Assembly (NCBI GenBank): GCA_017958015.1
Contig: JAGDDM010000104.1
Location: 1-9,368 of the forward strand
Direction: 5' to 3'
DNA: 9,368 nt
From: Abditibacteriota bacterium
GTDB lineage: Bacteria; Armatimonadota; UBA5829
In this document: piece after piece, positions 7,016 through 9,368 of the stretch
How the letters are laid out: each line of letters starts with the position of its first letter
How positions within the stretch are numbered: the first letter of the stretch is position 1
Notes under the pieces: generated by a model
What the model was told of the DNA's origin: nothing
Databases searched by the model: none
What the model saw: the letters and a program-made list of their open reading frames with translations, nothing else
Translations under genes and position numbers: made by a program

Positions 7016-8295
7016 TGGAACTCGAAAAAAGATACAAAAACTCCGATTATCTCATTTTCGCCATGCCCTGCGGCGAGTCTCTCACCGACGAGGTCATGGC
7101 CAAGGCCCAGATTAAGGAGATAAAACTCACCGCCCGGCCCGGAGAAACGGCCGCTTTCAAGGTGGCGGTCCACGCTCTGCGGCGGGATATTCCGGACATG
7201 GACGCCGCCTTCACGGACCTCAAGAAGGGCGCGAAACGAATCGCCGCCGGGAACATTTCCTGCGTCAGCTGCGACAACACCTTCGCCGTGGCTTTGGGTG
7301 AGACCCGTTATGTTTGGGTGACCCTTAAGGCGGAGGGCGAGGCCGGCGTCTACGAGGGCAGTATGCGCCTTATGCCCGCCGGCGGAAAGAGCGGGGCGGT
7401 GAAGATAAGCCTGGAAATCGGCAAGACTCCCTCCGACGGGGACAAATACAAATATATTCCGGACCTCAACTCGACTCTGGGCATCGACGGGGATATTACG
7501 CCCCCGGATGAGCCGGTTTCCTATAAGGACAAGGTTTTTACTTTCGGCGGCCGCCGGGTTGTCATGAACCGCAAGGGGCTGCCGGAGGGCGTCGATTTCA
7601 AAGTTTACACCTCAAAGGGTGAAGTTGAGCCCCTGGGGGAGAAGATTAAGGTGGCGGAGTCGAGTCCCGCCGCCGTGAGAGTCATCACCCGCTACGGCGG
7701 CGACAGGTTCTCCTTCGCGGTGGAGTCCAAAGCCACCTACTACGGAGCCATGTACTTCCGGCTCTCCGTCTCCTCCGGTCAGGCGGCGGAGATTACCGAC
7801 GCCAAGGTGACTCTGCCGGAATCCGCCGACACCATGCTCATTTGCGGCCTGTCGGTGAGCGGCAACGTCATCGATTTGGGCGGCAAAGTCTTCGACAAGG
7901 GCGACGAGATGACCCTGTCCTTTGCCTTGCTGCCGAATCCGCCGAGGTACAGAAAAGCCGCGGCCAAGGGCGATCTCGCGGAGATAAGTTTCACGAAACT
8001 CGACACCTCCGCCCCGGAGTACGAGGTTTTTAGGGACATGGGCGATGAGATTGCCGAGCCCGACGGCGTCACGGTTAAGCCCAATACCCGTTACCGTTCC
8101 TTTATTGTGGAGAAAGGGGCGCGGCTCGTTAAGGGCGGCGCCAAGGGGCTGGTGGTGGACGACTGCGATCCGGAAACCGCTATGCGCCTGGACAAAGTCA
8201 TCCGCCGAATCGACCGGTCAGCGGTGCTTGTTCTCGCAAAAAAAGAAGATATCAACGCGGAAATAATTCCGTTTTTCGATGAGGTAAATATATGA
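7015..8295 (+). CDS. GH123/DUF6067-like protein lacking most of the catalytic barrel
   Basis: A 426-residue protein with no signal peptide or membrane segment, so cytoplasmic. Residues about 30-140 look like the N-terminal beta-sandwich of GH123-type/DUF6067 proteins: RPGETAAFKVAVHALRR, FTDLKKGAKRIAAGNISC, VWVTLKAEGEAGVYEGSM. Residues 150-160 contain the LNSTLGID block that I recall opening the second beta-sandwich of DUF6067 proteins, continuing to about 310. A normal member would then have a TIM barrel of several hundred residues. Here only about 115 residues remain, including GLVVDDC (Asp382-Asp383) and DPETAMRLDKV, which resemble the DD-containing strand and helix of that barrel, and a final PFFDEVNI. 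It is therefore probably inactive, or a binding or regulatory relative. The frame is intact, starts 1 nt inside smpB (AGGAG at 6993-6997, rather far upstream) and overlaps lacZ by 4 nt, which argues that it is maintained. Family assignment is from memory; alternative: an unrelated beta-sandwich protein. Confidence 0.6.
   Translation: MELEKRYKNSDYLIFAMPCGESLTDEVMAKAQIKEIKLTARPGETAAFKVAVHALRRDIPDMDAAFTDLKKGAKRIAAGNISCVSCDNTFAVALGETRYVWVTLKAEGEAGVYEGSMRLMPAGGKSGAVKISLEIGKTPSDGDKYKYIPDLNSTLGIDGDITPPDEPVSYKDKVFTFGGRRVVMNRKGLPEGVDFKVYTSKGEVEPLGEKIKVAESSPAAVRVITRYGGDRFSFAVESKATYYGAMYFRLSVSSGQAAEITDAKVTLPESADTMLICGLSVSGNVIDLGGKVFDKGDEMTLSFALLPNPPRYRKAAAKGDLAEISFTKLDTSAPEYEVFRDMGDEIAEPDGVTVKPNTRYRSFIVEKGARLVKGGAKGLVVDDCDPETAMRLDKVIRRIDRSAVLVLAKKEDINAEIIPFFDEVNI
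8281..8285 (+). promoter_or_regulatory. Ribosome-binding site of lacZ inside the upstream gene
   Basis: GAGGT lies 6 nt upstream of the ATG at 8292, within the last codons of the preceding gene. It fixes the start, and with the ATGA stop-start overlap (8292-8295) it implies translational coupling. Confidence 0.6.
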
Positions 8296-9368
8296 AATTC
8301 AGCGACTTTATTCGCTCACCCGAAACTCCCGACGTGAACCGCATGGCTCCCACCTGCGACACGGCGGTGGAGAAAAGGGACCTGAACGGCATTTGGAAGT
8401 TCGCTTTCTCCGAGACCGTTGAGGAGTCCGCCGACCCCCTGGGCGACGCAAGCGGCTGGGACGATATCGAGGTTCCCTCCAGCTGGGAGTTCAAGGGCTA
8501 CGGCTTTCCCAATTACACCAACATCTCCTATCCCTTCCCGGTGAATCCTCCCTACGTGCCGGTGGACAACCCCTGCGGCGTCTATCAGAGATGTTTCGAC
8601 CTCCGTCCCCTTAAAGAGGGCGAGCGGGCGATCTTACGCTTCGAGGGCGTTGACGGCGCCTTTGAGGTGTACCTGAACGGCGAGTATTTGGGCAGCGGCA
8701 AGGGCTCCCGGAACACCTCCGACTTCGACATTACCGATCTCGTGAAGGAGTCCAACGACATTCGGGTTCGGGTGGCCAAGTATTCCGACGCCTCCTACGC
8801 CGAGGATCAGGACATGTGGTGGCTGTCGGGTCTCATGCGGAACGTATTCGTGTTCATAAAGCCCGCGGACGGCATCACCGACTACTATATTTATACCAAG
8901 CTGGACAAGGGCAAGGCCACGGTCTACGGCAAAGTCACCGCCGGACAGCCCGTTCACGTCATTTTGGCGGAGCCCGACGGCAAAGTCATCGGCGAGGCGG
9001 ACACAACCGACGAGTTTGTCATCGAGGTGCCGAGGCCCATTCTTTGGACGGCGGAGACACCCAATCTCTACAAACTTATTCTCGTTGCCGGTGACGAGGC
9101 CATTAAGACGAAAATCGGCCTCAAAGAGGTGACGATAGAGGGCAGAGTGTTCCTTGTAAACGGCACGCCCGTTAAGTTCAAGGGCGTGAACCGCCACGAG
9201 TTCGACTGCGAGACCGGCAGAGCCATAAGCGAAGAATCCCTGCGTCGGGATTTGCTCATTATGAAGCGGCACAACATCAACGCCATCCGCACCTCCCACT
9301 ACCCGGACATGCCCCTGTTCTACGATCTCTGCGACGAGATGGGTTTCTACGTCATTTGCGAGTGCGAC
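8292..9368 (+). CDS. lacZ: LacZ-type beta-galactosidase (GH2), N-terminal part, cut by window edge
   Basis: The frame is open for 359 codons to the window edge; E. coli LacZ has about 1020, so roughly a third is seen. It hydrolyses terminal beta-galactosides such as lactose. There is no signal peptide, so it should be cytoplasmic. Residues about 28-190 are the jelly-roll domain: LNGIWKFAF, VPSSWEFKGYGFPNYTNISYP, NPPYVPVDNPCGVYQR, EDQDMWWLSGLMRNVFV. Asn77 and Asp172 match E. coli Asn102 and Asp201, which contact galactose, favouring LacZ over beta-glucuronidase or mannosidase. Residues about 190-282 are the Ig-like domain, ending in PILWTAETPNLYKL. The TIM barrel begins near 283 with FLVNGTPVKFKGVNRHEF and RTSHYPDMPLFYDLCDEMG; the SHYP His336 matches E. 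coli His357. The acid/base and nucleophile glutamates lie beyond the edge, so activity cannot be judged. It overlaps the upstream GH123-like gene by ATGA and is probably co-translated with it. Confidence 0.95.
   Translation, partial: MKFSDFIRSPETPDVNRMAPTCDTAVEKRDLNGIWKFAFSETVEESADPLGDASGWDDIEVPSSWEFKGYGFPNYTNISYPFPVNPPYVPVDNPCGVYQRCFDLRPLKEGERAILRFEGVDGAFEVYLNGEYLGSGKGSRNTSDFDITDLVKESNDIRVRVAKYSDASYAEDQDMWWLSGLMRNVFVFIKPADGITDYYIYTKLDKGKATVYGKVTAGQPVHVILAEPDGKVIGEADTTDEFVIEVPRPILWTAETPNLYKLILVAGDEAIKTKIGLKEVTIEGRVFLVNGTPVKFKGVNRHEFDCETGRAISEESLRRDLLIMKRHNINAIRTSHYPDMPLFYDLCDEMGFYVICECD

Noticed and set aside
8292..9368. lacZ considered as truncated
   Set aside because: The frame is still open at the last base of the window, so the shortness is due to the window edge and not to a broken gene.

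Overview
The window carries five protein-coding genes, all on the + strand, in two transcription units separated by a repeat-rich gap of 323 bp. There are no rRNA, tRNA, CRISPR or transposase genes. The sequence suggests an uncultured, moderately GC-rich bacterium that exports proteins and degrades carbohydrate. The pairing of a beta-helix with carboxypeptidase-regulatory-like repeats and small OB-like C-terminal domains, together with a GH123/DUF6067-like protein, reminds me of Armatimonadota/Abditibacteriota or Lentisphaerota metagenome bins. That placement is a low-confidence impression, not something the sequence proves.

Unit 1 (about 42-3594): a near-consensus sigma70 promoter, a good ribosome-binding site, one gene for a 1145-residue secreted protein, and an intrinsic terminator. 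The protein has a signal peptide, a right-handed beta-helix, eight Ig-like repeats of about 80 residues, and a C-terminal region that looks like two OB-type beta-barrels.

Gap (3549-3871): after the terminator lie a G-rich stretch with GGGGTCA heptamers, an inverted pair of REP-like 22-nt hairpin units whose stems differ by compensatory changes, a CTAATCA heptamer array, and a CTAACCC heptamer array. The promoter of unit 2 follows. This is the most unusual non-coding part of the window.

Unit 2 (3798 to beyond the right edge): a tightly packed operon of an exported two-half M16 zinc peptidase, SmpB (the tmRNA-binding ribosome-rescue factor), a 426-residue protein that looks like a GH123/DUF6067-type glycosidase without most of its catalytic barrel, and the first 359 codons of a LacZ-type GH2 beta-galactosidase. 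The junctions are +3 nt, a 1-nt overlap and a 4-nt overlap, so translational coupling is likely. The last two genes point to intracellular processing of galactose-containing sugars. SmpB is a housekeeping passenger, and the M16 peptidase acts outside the cytoplasm.

I see no obvious new defence or mobile system. The best candidates for something undescribed are the REP-like/heptamer composite in the gap and the barrel-less glycosidase relative next to lacZ.
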